Below, piece by piece: positions 1 through 10,699 of a stretch of 64,000 nucleotides of DNA. The notes under the pieces were generated by a model. The model saw nothing but the letters and a program-made list of their open reading frames with translations. It was not told the origin of the DNA and ran no database searches. Within the stretch, counting starts at the first letter, position 1. The number at the start of each line of letters is the position of its first letter. Origin of the DNA: Capra hircus (Eukaryota; Chordata; Mammalia; Artiodactyla; Bovidae); the NCBI RefSeq assembly GCF_001704415.2, contig NC_030817.1, positions 52,127,550-52,191,549 on the forward strand. The letters are read 5' to 3'. The position numbers were made by a program, and so were the translations under genes.

Positions 1-870
1 TATGATTCCAAAGGACAAATCTGATTATGCCCTTCTTTAACAAACAACAAACGTTTATTTTTTATAGGACAAACTCCAAGCCCCTAATACATCATACAGG
101 GCCTTCACAGCCTGGTCCCAACCTACTTCTCCAGCACAATCGCCATCATTCCCCCTCCTCCTGACACTTCTTGCAAGCTGACCCCTCCAGCCATCACACC
201 GCCCTGGGGTCCAGTGACTGATTCTCATACACAGTTGACAACAGGCGTGGTGATGACAACCACCCAGCTGGCCTCAAGAGTGGTCCTGGGCATCTACCAT
301 CCTGAGCCAGGCCATAATGTCCTTCCTATAAAGACCTAAGTCTGGGCAATGCTGAATCAAGCAGAAGGATCTGGGGCTTTGAGCACAGAAGTCAAAGGGG
401 TCACACCTCAGAAATGTAATCTGGTGGGTGTCTCAGGCTGCATCAGTTGGTGGTATTCTATTTCTTCTCTGAATGCACTTGGAACCTTCACCAATCAATA
501 AGTGGTTGAGTTATCTACAGTGTCCTTAACCCTTGCAAGGTGCAGGGACACAGAGTACATAAGGCATGGTCATGTTCATTCATCAAATGTGTTCAGTCTC
601 GATGGGGAAAGCACTAACAAGTAATGAGCTCACGACGCAGGCCAACAGGTTCAATTCTACAGCTCGAGGAGCTCAGAGAAGGGAAGTGACAAGTATGAGC
701 TGGAGTAGTCAGGAAAGGGTAGGTGAAGGAATGGGAACTTAGGCTGGGCCTGCCAGATGCAGAGGGTTTGATTGGTCAATGGGAGGAGGGGGGCTTTCCA
801 GGGACAACACAAATGAAGGCACAGAAGCAGAAGGAGCAAGTCAGCACTGCTGCTGGGGAAACCTAGTAAT
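1..870. other. Unique non-coding DNA, nothing recognised
   Basis: No repeat consensus, splice-flanked exon or RNA gene is recognisable. The open frame at 657-839 on the minus strand is leucine-rich and lacks any domain, and is taken as chance. Confidence 0.6.
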
Positions 871-883
871 CAAAGCATCATTC

Positions 884-1069
884 TTTTTTTTTCAAGGTAC
901 ATTTTCCCTTTGGAATTATTCATTGATCTGTAGGATGCCACTTTGACACCTTTTTTTTAAAGCTGCGCCACACGGCTTGCAGGATCTTAGTTCACTGATC
1001 AGGGGTGGAAGTCAGGCCCTTGGCAGTAAAAGTGCAGAGCTCTAACCACTGGACAGCCAGGGAATTCCC
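884..1069 (-). repeat. CHR-type tRNA-derived SINE with two A-tails
   Basis: The minus strand reads a tRNA-Glu-like SINE head (complement of the block ending near 1069), then a first A-tail (T-run 951-958), 57 bp of unrelated DNA (894-950), then a second A-tail (T-run 884-892). The whole unit is bracketed by a direct repeat, caaagcatcattc at 871-883 and caaagcaccattc at 1070-1082 (12 of 13 identical). This is the structure expected of a SINE that carried 3' flanking sequence with it. Confidence 0.75.
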
Positions 1070-1096
1070 CAAAGCACCATTCATGATTAGTCTAGT

Positions 1097-1272
1097 TCAC
1101 AAAAGGGACCTCCAGACAGCAACACCTAGAAACTTATTAAAAATGCAAAGTTTTGGCCCCACCTTAGACCTACCAAATGAGAAGCTCTGGGGGTGAGAGT
1201 GGGACCAGCAATCAGGGTTTTTATGAATTCTCCAAGTGATTCTGATGCAGGCTAAAGTTTTCTGAGAAGTTT
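1097..1272 (+). mobile_element. hAT-Charlie (MER5-type) MITE fossil
   Basis: The stretch follows the recalled MER5 pattern: a run close to cttattaaaaatgcaaa, a cccacc-rich middle, then ctctgggggtg and a closing block near gtgattctgatgcag. No coding capacity. Family name is from memory. Confidence 0.6.
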
Positions 1273-1279
1273 TTTGCTC

Positions 1280-2281
1280 TAGGGAGAAGACATGTTACAA
1301 ATAAGTTTATCATTATTTATTCCTGCAGAGGAAACTTTCAAATCATCTGGAACTGGAGTTCATTTTATTTACTTTCTTCTTGACATAACCTAAATGGTAG
1401 TCCAGCAATGTGTTAACAAGCACCAAGGCAGAGACTCTGTGTGTGCACCCGAGTATGTGTGTGTACACAAAGACCAATCTGTTGTCTGTCGGCAAATAAC
1501 TGTTAATGTGCATCTGAGAAAGACCTAGAAAGATTATTTTAAGGAACCAACACAGGACCGATGTCACAGTCCTATGAGACAAGAAATTTTACATACTGAA
1601 GTTGAAGAATGTGACTTGATTATGGTTACCTAGTAGCCAGGAAAATAACAGGCATATGCTAGACACAACCGCTTCCCTTGTCACCCCATCGTTCTTTTGC
1701 GATCACATGGTCATCAGCTCTTCTATTTCCATACGCTGGAGATGAGATCTGAACATTCTTTTGTGTTTTAACCTTCTGTACTTGAGGGCCACCGACAATT
1801 CCCTATTTTCACCACTCCTGCCAAATGGAGGTTGGGTTTATTTTTATTTGTGTTGGGTCTGAAGCTCCTCGTTAAATAAACTAGGACCCCGTATCTGGCC
1901 AATGCATCCAAGAGAAAAATAGAAGGAATTAAAGTGAATTGTAGGGAGAGAAGGAGGGGGAAGTTCCCTGGAAGTCTAAAAGTAGGAAGCAAGGATGGTA
2001 TTTTTGGCTTGGGACTTTCTGTACCACATGAAATTATGAGAATGACTTAATTGTTCCTGTGCATTTGAAACCCGAGAGAGACCATCATGGCTGGGTTACA
2101 CCCAGACGGACCGGAGAAGGACTTAGACAGGGTGGCCTCCTGCCAAAGAAACCTGCTCTGCAGACAGGAGTGACTGAGTTGCTCATGTTTTCAGGGCCGG
2201 GCTGTCTGGTGACGGCTGGTTTTGCTCTCTCCCTCAATCCCCCTTGAGCAGACAGGGTGCTGTATTACCAGGGGCTGCCAG
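1280..2281. other. Unique non-coding DNA, nothing recognised
   Basis: No repeat motif, exon or RNA gene is visible. Open frames of about 75 codons on the minus strand (1343-1582, 1768-1992) show no domain and no conserved-looking composition. Confidence 0.55.
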
Positions 2282-2620
2282 TTCAGGGGTAACCGGAAGG
2301 GCAGTGGGCTTCAAAAAGCCTGGGTTCTGGTCCTTCCTCTATCTAACGGCTTTCTTTTTTTTTAATATTTATTTACTTGGCTGTGCTGTGTCTTAGTTGT
2401 GGCAGGCCGGCTTTCCACTGCAGCGTGTAGGCTTCACTTGAACTGTGGCTCTACTTGGGCTTAGCTGCCCCGTAGCACAGGGGATCGAATCTGAGGCCCC
2501 TGCATTAGAAGGCAGCTTCTTAATTACTGGACCACCAGGGAAGTCCCTCTAGTCCCTCTAGTGCCCTGAGGTAGCAACCTTAACCTCTGCTTCCTCATCT
2601 GCTGAAAGAGAAGGACAAAC
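2282..2620 (-). repeat. Possible MIR fossil split by a CHR-type SINE
   Basis: 2282-2345 (agcctgggttctggtcctt) and 2560-2615 (ttcctcatctgctgaaa) resemble the two halves of a minus-strand MIR. The CHR SINE at 2352-2546 sits between them, so it would have inserted into the older element. The match is short and diverged. Confidence 0.45.
2352..2546 (-). repeat. CHR-type tRNA-derived SINE
   Basis: Starts with a T-run (complement of the A-tail), passes through gatcgaat (complement of the B-box region) and ends ccaccagggaagtccc, the complement of the SINE 5' end. At about 195 bp it is longer than the short CHR copies here. Confidence 0.85.
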
Positions 2621-3672
2621 TATGAGCCTAAGCTATTTCATGGAATGACAAAGAGAAAAATAAATGAGGGAACAGGTACAAAGAACATCCTTTGGAAAGT
2701 GAAGACTGTTTTGCTATTGAGAGTTACACTTGGACTTTCTGGTTTCACATAGCATCCTTTGCATCCTTCTTCTTAAAATGGGCACCTATTGGTTTGCCTG
2801 ACCTGCTCCCTTTCTGCAGGAGATGGCAGTCATGATAGTCAATGCCATCTTGCCACCTGACTCCAGGAGGAGACCTCTGAGCCAAGTAAGACCAATCAGA
2901 TTCTCATATCCAGAAACTGATAACAGAGAGGCTTAGAGATGGAGCTGCCCGTGGCACAGGCTCATTATGCAACCCCAGTGGCTCTCATGGGGCCATTTTT
3001 CTCCACAGGGGGCACTGGGCACTCTGGATTTCTGTTTGGTTGTCACATTGAAGAAGGCATACTATTGGCATCTTATAGGTGGAGCCCAGGGATACTGCTA
3101 AACCCCCCTCAAGATGTAGGATAGCCCCTCACAACAAAGAATTATCAGGACCAAAATGTCAGCAATAGCAAGGATGAGAAACCAAGCTCCAAAGAGGTGG
3201 TTGAGAGGCAAACACCTACAGGGTCCAGGCAGATAATGAAAGAATGACTCCGGCAGTGAGGAAGCAATGCTGACTGCAGGGACAGGATCTGAAGAGGAGG
3301 GCAGCCACTATGCGGCTTCTATTCACCCTAGGAAATGAAGAGTCCAGGTTGCCAGATTCCATCTTTTTCTAGAGAAGCTGGAAATCTGGATTTTCACATG
3401 AAATCTTTGATTTTTAAATTCTAGTTCTTTTTTTTTTTTTTTTTAATGCATGGACCAAATGAATGCATCTCCAGGCCCAATGGAGGCTAGGGGCCAACAG
3501 TTTTCAACCTCTGACCTGGAAGAAGATCCAAAGTCTCCTTCACAGCTCTGTGAAGCTAAACAGCTTCTGCCCTTACTTTCCTGGATGTTGTGAGGCAGCA
3601 CAGGATGTTATATCTGTCTCCCAAAGATTTTTACTAGTACACACCCCTGCACCTCTCTCTCCCTCTCTCACT
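2621..3672. other. Unique non-coding DNA with a poly-T tract
   Basis: Nothing recognisable apart from a homopolymer T-run of about 17 bases at 3429-3445. Confidence 0.5.
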
Positions 3673-3689
3673 CCTTCTGCTATATCTTT

Positions 3690-3819
3690 TCTAAAATGTT
3701 TATTTGGCTGTGCCAGCTCTTAGCTGTGGCATGTAGAATCTAGTTCCCTGACCGGGGATCAAACCTGGGCCCCCTGCATTGGGAGTATGGTGTCTTAGCC
3801 ACTGAACCACAGGGAAGTC
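3690..3819 (-). repeat. CHR-type tRNA-derived SINE with TSD
   Basis: Reads ttatttggctgtgccagctc through ccaccacaggg-like 5' end on the complement. Flanked by ccttctgctatatcttt at 3673-3689 and ccttctgcttcatcttt at 3820-3836, a 17 bp TSD with two mismatches. Confidence 0.9.
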
Positions 3820-3935
3820 CCTTCTGCTTCATCTTTGACCTGATGTGCCATCTCCACCCAAATAAGAATTTGAATCTCTCAGGGTTGAAAGGAACCTTAG
3901 AAAAAAAATCTAGTCCTGACCTTCCAAGAAAAACA

Positions 3936-4032
3936 TTTGGCCAATTACTATACTTAATTTCTTCATGCCTCAGTTGCCTTATTGGTCAAATATTAATGGC
4001 ACTTCACTGAGCTGTTAGCAAGGCTGAATGAC
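3936..4032 (-). repeat. Possible MIR fragment
   Basis: The order ttcttcatgcctcagttgcc then tattggtcaaatattaatgg resembles the end of a minus-strand MIR. Weak and short. Confidence 0.35.
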
Positions 4033-4129
4033 TTCATACTATCACCTCAATCTCTCCTTGAATCCTTTGCCTTTGGAAATAATGCTCCAATGCTACTGCT
4101 GCTATTAATAAAAGTAATAAAATTAGCAC

Positions 4130-4350
4130 ACCTTAGGTCACCACTAGTGGTGAAGAACATGCCTGCCAACGCAGATAGACGTAAGAGATGCGAGTCCGAC
4201 CCCTGGGTCAGGAAGATCCCCTGGAGGAGGGCATGGCAACCCACTCCAGTACTCTTGCCTGGAGAATCCCACAGGCAGAGGAGCCTGGCGGGCTACAGTC
4301 CATAGACTCGCAAAGAGTTAGAGAGGACTGAAGCAACTTAGTACACACGC
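4130..4350 (+). repeat. Bov-tA SINE, diverged head
   Basis: The Bov-A half is clear (ctgggtcaggaagatcccct, ccactccagtactcttgcct, gaggagcctggcgggctac), followed by a decayed cgcaaagagttagagaggac tail. The tRNA-like head (4130-4200) is strongly diverged. It makes spurious open frames on both strands. Confidence 0.85.
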
Positions 4351-4354
4351 ACAG

Positions 4355-5605
4355 GTCAAGATTAATGTTAACATTTGTCTGACGCTTAGCATAAAAACTC
4401 ACACAGGGTGGAACTTGAGCATGAAATCAGACTTTCCCAGAACAAATAAGCCGTGTCTCATTGGCTTATTTGAGACACATTATGTTACTGAAACACGTTT
4501 TGGAATGCTGTGTGGATCTCATAGAATATTTCGTATGTTGATGCCTGGAGGGACAAGTCTTAAGGTGATTTGGCTTACGGTGATTCTAAGAAGGGGCATA
4601 AATAGCAAGAGGGAAAGTGAGCAAAGAGAGAGCAGCAAGCTACCCAACCTGCACTTGCAAAAAAATAAAAACAAAAGCATATGCGAAAGTCTTGGGCCAG
4701 AGTGCAGCAATCTCTCACCGGCTAAGGAATTTAGTGAATGCAGGGCTATGGCAAATCTAACCTGTCACAGGGCTGTGGCATTCTCTGCAGCAGCCAAGTC
4801 CTTCCGGCCTGAATCCTCGCCAAGGCTACTTGACCCTCATAAAAATCCTTAACAGTGGAGTGGGCACCATTTTTTCCCTCTGCCTTTGAAAAGTTTCCTT
4901 GACAGCACCCATTACAAAGAGAACAGGGTCTGCTCTCCAGACTGGAGGTCAAAATGTTAATTAACTTTTACCCTAGTCTGCCAAAAAAAAAAAATTTGTG
5001 GGTAGTACTCTCTGTTTCCAGCAGTATTAGAGAAGAGAAAGAAAGGAATGGAATGGAAGTGAATAAAATCCAGAAAGAATTCTGATATTAAGACCAAATG
5101 ATTGCATACGCTTTTCTACCCTTGTCCTTCCTACTTTATTTCTGATCACTTTTTGCCAAATAAACTGGTCTTTCAATGACAAAGTTCATTTCATCACGTG
5201 TGTATCAAACACTGGTTCTGTTGCTTTCCACTGCAGAATTCACAAAGGATTTATGTGAGTTCTTCTGAGTTCATTAGCAATTATTTTTCATTATTTCTAT
5301 GAAAGTACCATGCTAGGTAAGTAAGGTATCATATAAAGCAAATAATATACATCAAAAATTAAAACTATACTAGGAAAATAAATCTGAATTCAGTCCAAGT
5401 ACTTGTTAAAGTGGATATGATAAAGATATCACTCATATATGCTAATAGTCAACTTCCCATGGCTTTATCAGTAGCAAAGCTCCCCAAATAATCTCAGGAA
5501 CCCAGGAGTATTCTACAGCATTGGACTGCATTCTTGCTAGAAGTAGTTTCATCCTAGGGAGAAAAGAAGTGCATCTGATATTTGCAACTTGGAAATGCCA
5601 AAATG
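4355..5605. other. Unique non-coding DNA, nothing recognised
   Basis: A 145-codon open frame at 4415-4852 has no recognisable domain and no splice context and overlaps open frames on the other strand. No repeat consensus is visible. An A-run lies at 4981-4993. Confidence 0.5.
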
Positions 5606-5609
5606 CTCT

Positions 5610-5785
5610 CCATCCATCTTTTCAATAAATACATATTGAGTACCTATTACATCCAGACACCTTGCCATGAGTTGGGAGATGGATATGAACAAGACAGGTA
5701 CTTCTCTCATTTCCCTTGGGGCTTACAGTCCAATGAGGCATAAAGACAGGCTAACAAACAATTCTAAGAGTTTGATAAGAGTCAT
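5610..5785 (+). repeat. L2-like ancient repeat
   Basis: Reads ttcaataaatacatattgag, then tacctattacatccagacac, then ggggcttacagtccaatgag, the order typical of the mammal-wide 'attgagcacctactatgtgccaggcac' repeat usually masked as L2. Family assignment is from memory. Confidence 0.5.
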
Positions 5786-6140
5786 GTACAGTAAGGCATG
5801 TTCTTCTCATCCTCTTCCCTAAAGAAACTTGGAAGGGAGCTGAGAGAATTTAATCTGATATAAATCATAGAAATAGTCCAGAGTCTTGGGGCAAACTCTA
5901 AACTCATCACTCCAAGGTAACCAACAGAGGAGATAATTTGTGAAGAAAGCAGCAACAGAAACCCTTAAGAGAAGGGGAGGCAGAAGTGAGAGACAGATTT
6001 GAGATAACAAATTATCTGGCTTACGAGGAGACTAAGAGTACAGAAGAGTCATGGGAACGTGCCAGGAAAGAAAGCTGATGGGATATTGGGACGGGCTTGA
6101 GAGCACTGGCATCAGGGACCTTAACTCTGTGAGGCAGGTG

Positions 6141-6350
6141 GGGCTTCCCTGGTGGCTCATGGTAAAGAATCTGCCTGCCAATGCCGGAGATGGGGCTTCA
6201 GTCCCTGAGTTGGAAAAAGCCCCTGGAGAAGGGAATGGCTACCCACTCCGGTATTCCTGCCTGAGAAATCCCCATGGACAGTGGAGAGTGGTGGGCTACA
6301 GTTCATGAGGTCACAAAGAATTATATATGACTCAGCAACTAAACAACAAC
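6141..6350 (+). repeat. Bov-tA SINE
   Basis: Complete order from gggcttccctggtggctcat to actcagcaactaaacaacaac. It sits directly before a MIR fragment. Confidence 0.92.
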
Positions 6351-6465
6351 ATGAGGTAGTGATGTTATTATCACTCCCATTCTACTAAAGAAAAAACTCT
6401 GAGGCAGAAGTCCCAAAACTTGTCCAAGGCTGTTAGCAAGTCACGGAGCCAGTATTCCGGCACAC
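6351..6465 (+). repeat. MIR fragment
   Basis: tattatcactcccattctac, aaactctgaggcag and gctgttagcaagtcacggag follow the MIR core order (Pol III-derived ancient mammalian SINE). Confidence 0.6.
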
Positions 6466-7162
6466 CCAGCCTGGCTCGAGAACATCTGTTCCACATTCCA
6501 TGTGTGCTGAAGATGTTAGACATGCCTTAATAGGAAACAGGAAGCCACAGAGGGTCTTTAAGCAAGGTACTATGTAATTTAAACACTGATATCAGGAATT
6601 CACGTAGTCACTGAATGTAGAATGAACCGGACAGGTTGGGGAGGGTACCTGGCACTTAATGAATGCCTCAGGTGTGTCCAGACCACCTCAGACGTATCTT
6701 ACTATTTTATCTCATTACCCAACAATCTTCACTCTGAAAGAAACAGATTCCCATCTCATTGACACTGGACCAAAGTCTCAAAGTGTCCATTCATTGCTGT
6801 ATGTGGTGGAATCAGATTATGAACTCGAGTGAGACTATCATGAAAGTCCCTACTGTTCCAACCACACTGTCGGAGCAAAGCTGGAGGCAAGAAACCAGGT
6901 GGTAGATTCTTACAACTGTCAAGATGAGTGGTCCTGAGAATTAGAGGAACGGGCGGGTAGCAGACTTGATAACTGATCAGACACTGAAATCAAGGGAAGA
7001 TTGAAGGAAAAAAAAAGAAAATGACATCAGGATTTCAAACTTCCAAGACTGGAACACTTGTGACGCCATTCATAGAAATTAAGAAGTTAAAAGCAGTAAG
7101 ATGTTTTTGTTGAATCTGGGAGGTAGAGAACAATAGGAGCCGACCAGAATAGTGACTAAGAC

Positions 7163-7330
7163 TAAGAATACTAACACTGAACACTTACTATTTGCCAGGT
7201 ACTGTACATGTACCAACCAATCCACTTCTCATAAAACGCTTTATTATTCCCATTTCAAAGTAGAGGAAAATGAGTAAGCTACCCAGGATCACACAGTGAG
7301 TAAACTGTAGAGCTGAACTTGAAATTAAGT
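7163..7330 (+). repeat. MIR SINE
   Basis: Reads aacacttactatttgccagg, then cccatttcaaagtagaggaa, then ctacccaggatcacacagtg, the full MIR core order. Confidence 0.8.
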
Positions 7331-7847
7331 TCATTTCTGATAGGAACTGGACATTTCCTGCATTTCTTCTGTCTCAGAGGAGAAGGAGGACATGATAATG
7401 GATTAGAAAGACTTTCATGGCTGGGTAATTCTAGAGGAGCAGAACCAGGATGAATGGATAAATGTCATAAAAAAGTAAATTTTAGCTCGAACACCAGGTT
7501 TCTGTGGTAACCTGTAATTTATTTGAATTTTAAAAATGGATTATGTAAAATTCTTTTAAAAGAGAAAAACAAAAGAAACAGTCACCCTCACATTTCTAAT
7601 AAATGTAGCTATTCAAAAATAAATAGGCTCCCTTCTAAGACAAGTTCCTAATCACATATTTAAGAATACTGTCAGAAATTGTCAGAAGGATTTCTGGACA
7701 AGGGAAAGGAGACATAACAGCATATGAGATCTCTCTTAACTGCCTGCCTTTTTCCCTTCACTGGCTGGTCACTTCTCAGTATTGCCCTTCTCCCTGGATG
7801 ATGCTTGCTGATCTTTACTGAGAAAATGGGTCCTTTATGTCACCTTT

Positions 7848-8056
7848 GGGCTTTCCTAGTAGCTCAGACAGGAAAGAATCCACCTGCAATGTGGAAGACC
7901 TGGGTTCAATCTCTGGGTTGGGAAGATCCCCTGGAGGAGAGCATGGAAACCCTCTCCAGTATTCTTGCCTGGAGAATCCCCATGGACAGAGGAGCCTGGC
8001 AGGCTACAGTCCATGGGGTGGCAAAGAGTAGGAAACGACCGAGTGACTAAGTATAG
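7848..8056 (+). repeat. Bov-tA SINE
   Basis: Head gggctttcctagtagctcag, middle ggaagatcccctggaggaga, end ggcaaagagtaggaaacgac. The head differs from the usual copies at several sites, so this is an older insertion. Confidence 0.92.
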
Positions 8057-8127
8057 CTCACATTACCTTTACATCTTAAGAAACTGTCACAGTGAAGCTG
8101 TATCTATACCTACAAGTGGTTTTGGCA

Positions 8128-8175
8128 AGGTCAAAGGTCATGTCAAACGTCAAGGTCAAGGTCACTTGACCTTGA
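8128..8175. promoter_or_regulatory. Cluster of nuclear-receptor AGGTCA half-sites
   Basis: Five half-sites lie in 48 bp. AGGTCA at 8128-8133 and 8135-8140 form a perfect DR1 (one-base spacer), the class bound by HNF4, PPAR/RXR and COUP-TF. TCAAGGTCA occurs at 8150-8158 and, overlapping, at 8156-8164; this nonamer is the monomer site of the NR5A and ERR receptors. TGACCTTGA at 8167-8175 is its inverse, so 8156-8175 is a 20 bp near-perfect palindrome. Regulatory use is inference; no promoter is seen nearby. Confidence 0.4.
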
Positions 8176-8244
8176 TGAGCTGCTTTTTAGTTTTAGAAAC
8201 TAAGTAAGCTATTTAGTTTAATGAGCTATTTTTTAGTTTTAAAA
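8176..8244 (+). repeat. Local direct repeat (about 46 bp period)
   Basis: atgagctgctttttagtttt near 8174-8193 recurs as atgagctattttttagtttt near 8221-8240, with an aactaagtaagctatttagt linker. It starts where the half-site cluster ends. Confidence 0.55.
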
Positions 8245-8851
8245 GGTGAAATTAAAAAGAAAAAAATCCACAACACTTTGAGACATAAAAACCCAAACCT
8301 TTTGTGGTTAAATGGTCAAACAATCCAGACCAATTGAGAGAACAGTTAAGTGTTCTTCAAGTTCAAAGTACTTACAGAGCACAGGAGAAGGAAGTCAGAG
8401 AGCCTGTGATAGGCTGAAGGGAAATTGTCCTGCTTACCTGGCTATTTTAACAACCTAAGTAGTTCTGTCAGAGGGGAAAGTGAAATCTAATTGAGCCCTG
8501 ACCCAGAGTTTATTGATTCTAAGAAGCACATTGGTGGGGAGGGGAGGGGAGAAAAGCACGCTGTTTTGTTTTTGCTTTTTAACACAGCTGAAATCAGACT
8601 GTATCTTAAAATTGATGACGTAACTCTTTTAAGTCAATAGCATTTTTCTTTCCTAAATATACATCTTAAATGGTGCTTCTTAAAAATCGATGGCAACAGA
8701 AAATGGAAACAGTTGACAGAAAATAAAAATCAGTTTCTTAAAAAAATAAACCAATGGAGACTTAGTTTTGATGAAATGTGGTCATTTCTGAACATGATTA
8801 CATAAACAGTTTCAACATGAGAATTAAAATTCCCATTCAAGAATTAAGGGT

Positions 8852-9049
8852 GCTACACAGTAGGACCTTATTGTTTACCCACTCTCCAGAAACTATATTC
8901 AATATCCTGTCATAAACCATAATGGAAAAGAGTTTGAAAAAGAATGTGTATAAATATATATAACTGAGTAACTTTGCTGTACATCAGTAATTAACAAAAC
9001 ACTGTAAATAAACTACACTTCAACAAAATTACAAAAAATACAAAAAAGC
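8852..9049 (+). mobile_element. L1 3'-end fragment with TSD
   Basis: Contains the recalled 3' UTR end of an artiodactyl L1 (actttgctgtacatcagtaa, actgtaaataaactacactt) and an A-rich tail. attaagggt occurs at 8843-8851 and again at 9050-9058, a 9 bp TSD. 5'-truncated to about 200 bp, with no coding part. Confidence 0.8.
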
Positions 9050-9178
9050 ATTAAGGGTAGCCGTGTGCACTGCGTCAGCTCTGGTGTGTGCTATGGGGGA
9101 GGGGGACTCAAGGTTAGGGGAAAGCAGCAGGGCGTTGACCTGGCTGGCCCACAAGAGTTTCTGGGAGGTTGTCGCCTT

Positions 9179-9689
9179 GTTGTTTTAACTGGAGTATGGT
9201 TCTTTACAATGTTGTGTTAGTTTCTGCTGGACAGGAAAGGGAATCAGCCACATGTGTACATATACCCCGTTTTCCTTGGATTTCCTTCCCATTTAGGTCA
9301 TCACAGAGCACGGAACAGAGCTCCCTCTGTGATACAGTCGGTTCTCATTAGTTACCTATTTTATACATAGTTATGTATGTATGTCAACCCCAGTCTCCCA
9401 ATTTATCCCACCCCCTTCCCTCCGTGGTGTCCATTCGTTTGTTCTCTACATCTGTATTTCTATTTTTGCTTTGCAGATAAGTTTGTCCACACCATTTTTC
9501 GAGATTCCACATATATGTGTTAATATATGATATTTGTTTTTCCTTTTCTGACTTACTTGACTGTATATGACAATCTTGAGGTCCAGTCGTCTCTGGAAAT
9601 GGCACAATTTCATTCCTTTTTATGGCTGTGTAATATTCCAATGTATAATGTACCATGGACATTCAGAGGAATAGATAAAGAAGATGTGA
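9179..9689 (-). mobile_element. L1 3' end, minus strand, with ORF2 C-terminus
   Basis: The minus strand carries the last part of L1 ORF2 (LEYYTAIKRNEI and following, within 9384-9662) and then the 3' UTR. The flanks are ttgtcgcctt at 9169-9178 and ttgtcacctt at 9690-9699 (9 of 10 identical), so this is a 5'-truncated retroposed copy. Confidence 0.85.
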
Positions 9690-9958
9690 TTGTCACCTTC
9701 TATTATTACTAAGCTTCCGGGGCTCTGGTGTTTTGAATTCAGAGTTACAAGCCCATCGTGTGCCCACTGTGACTTCTCTGACCCCAGGAGCCCCTGCTGG
9801 CTGCCTGGAGGCAGAGGAAGCTTCGAAAAACAGGATAAAAACAGAATCCTAGAGACAGCTGAGGTTCAAGACGTAAAGGGGCAGGAGAGGGAATCTCCCC
9901 TTGTCCCACCTGTACCTTTGAATGAAGTGGGGCATCCTTCCCCGTCAGGTCCTAGAGG

Positions 9959-10083
9959 GCAGGACCTACATTGACTACAAATGATAAATAGGAAAAGAAG
10001 TGTTAGATGGGAGAAGGTAGGGTAACTAGATTTTCTGAGGTCAAAGAACACAGCACAAAGCCAGACAAGTATATATATCTAGG
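9959..10083 (+). repeat. Direct duplication, copy 1
   Basis: About 125 bp (tacaaatgataaataggaaa, ggagaaggtagggtaactag, ttttctgaggtcaaagaaca) recurs at 10309-10434 in the same orientation at roughly 90 percent identity by eye. Sequence on either side is unrelated. Confidence 0.85.
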
Positions 10084-10190
10084 GTTTCCCTGGTGGCTCA
10101 GTAAAAAATCTGCCTGCAATTAAGGAGACCCAGATTCAATCCCTGGGTCAGGAAGATCCCCTGGAGAAGGGAAGGCTATCCACTCCAGCA
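10084..10190 (+). repeat. Bov-tA SINE, 3'-truncated
   Basis: Head gggtttccctggtggctcag to atccactccagca, then the homology stops. It abuts the end of duplication copy 1. Confidence 0.88.
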
Positions 10191-10308
10191 TAAGGTCAAC
10201 CACCCTATTTTCTTCATAGAGTTCATAGCTTGGCTTCAACATCACCAAGTCTGACACACTGGCTGAGGTTATAAAAGTGGAAAAGACTTGAAAAGATAGT
10301 GAGAAAAG

Positions 10309-10434
10309 ACAGGACCCGTGTTGGCTACAAATGATAAATGGGAAAAGAAGGCTTGGTTGGGAGAAGGTAGGGTAACTATATTTTCTGAGGTCAAAGAACA
10401 CAGCACAAAGTCAGATAAGTACCTGTATCTATGT
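10309..10434 (+). repeat. Direct duplication, copy 2
   Basis: Partner of 9959-10083. The copies differ by scattered substitutions (for example ataaatgggaaaagaaggct against ataaataggaaaagaagtgt), so the duplication is not recent. The 225 bp between them include the truncated SINE. Confidence 0.85.
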
Positions 10435-10563
10435 GGACAATGAGGCAGAGTATATGACAACCAAACGTTAGAAAGCCCACACTAAACTCACTATGCAGTG
10501 TCCCTAGACTGTGAACACACAGAAATGCAAGTACTGGTCAAATAAGTTAAACCCTGAATGGTA

Positions 10564-10682
10564 GGGGATTCCCTAGAGGCCTAGTAGACTCAGCGCTTTC
10601 ACAGCTGCAGGCCTGCGTTCGATCCCTGGTTAGGGAACTAAGATTCTGCAAGCCACGCAACATGGCCTAATAATAATAATAC
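10564..10682 (+). repeat. CHR-type tRNA-derived SINE
   Basis: Head ggggattccctagaggccta, B-box region gttcgatccctggttaggga, short tail of taa repeats. Confidence 0.88.
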
Positions 10683-10699
10683 AAGAACTGTGATTGAAG

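Noticed and set aside
4415..4852. 145-codon plus-strand frame
   Set aside because: No domain, no splice or promoter context, and overlapping frames of similar look on the other strand.
7805..8207. Several overlapping frames of 64-81 codons
   Set aside because: They are translations of a Bov-tA SINE (the AWRIPMDRGAWQATVHGVAKS type peptide recurs at every copy).
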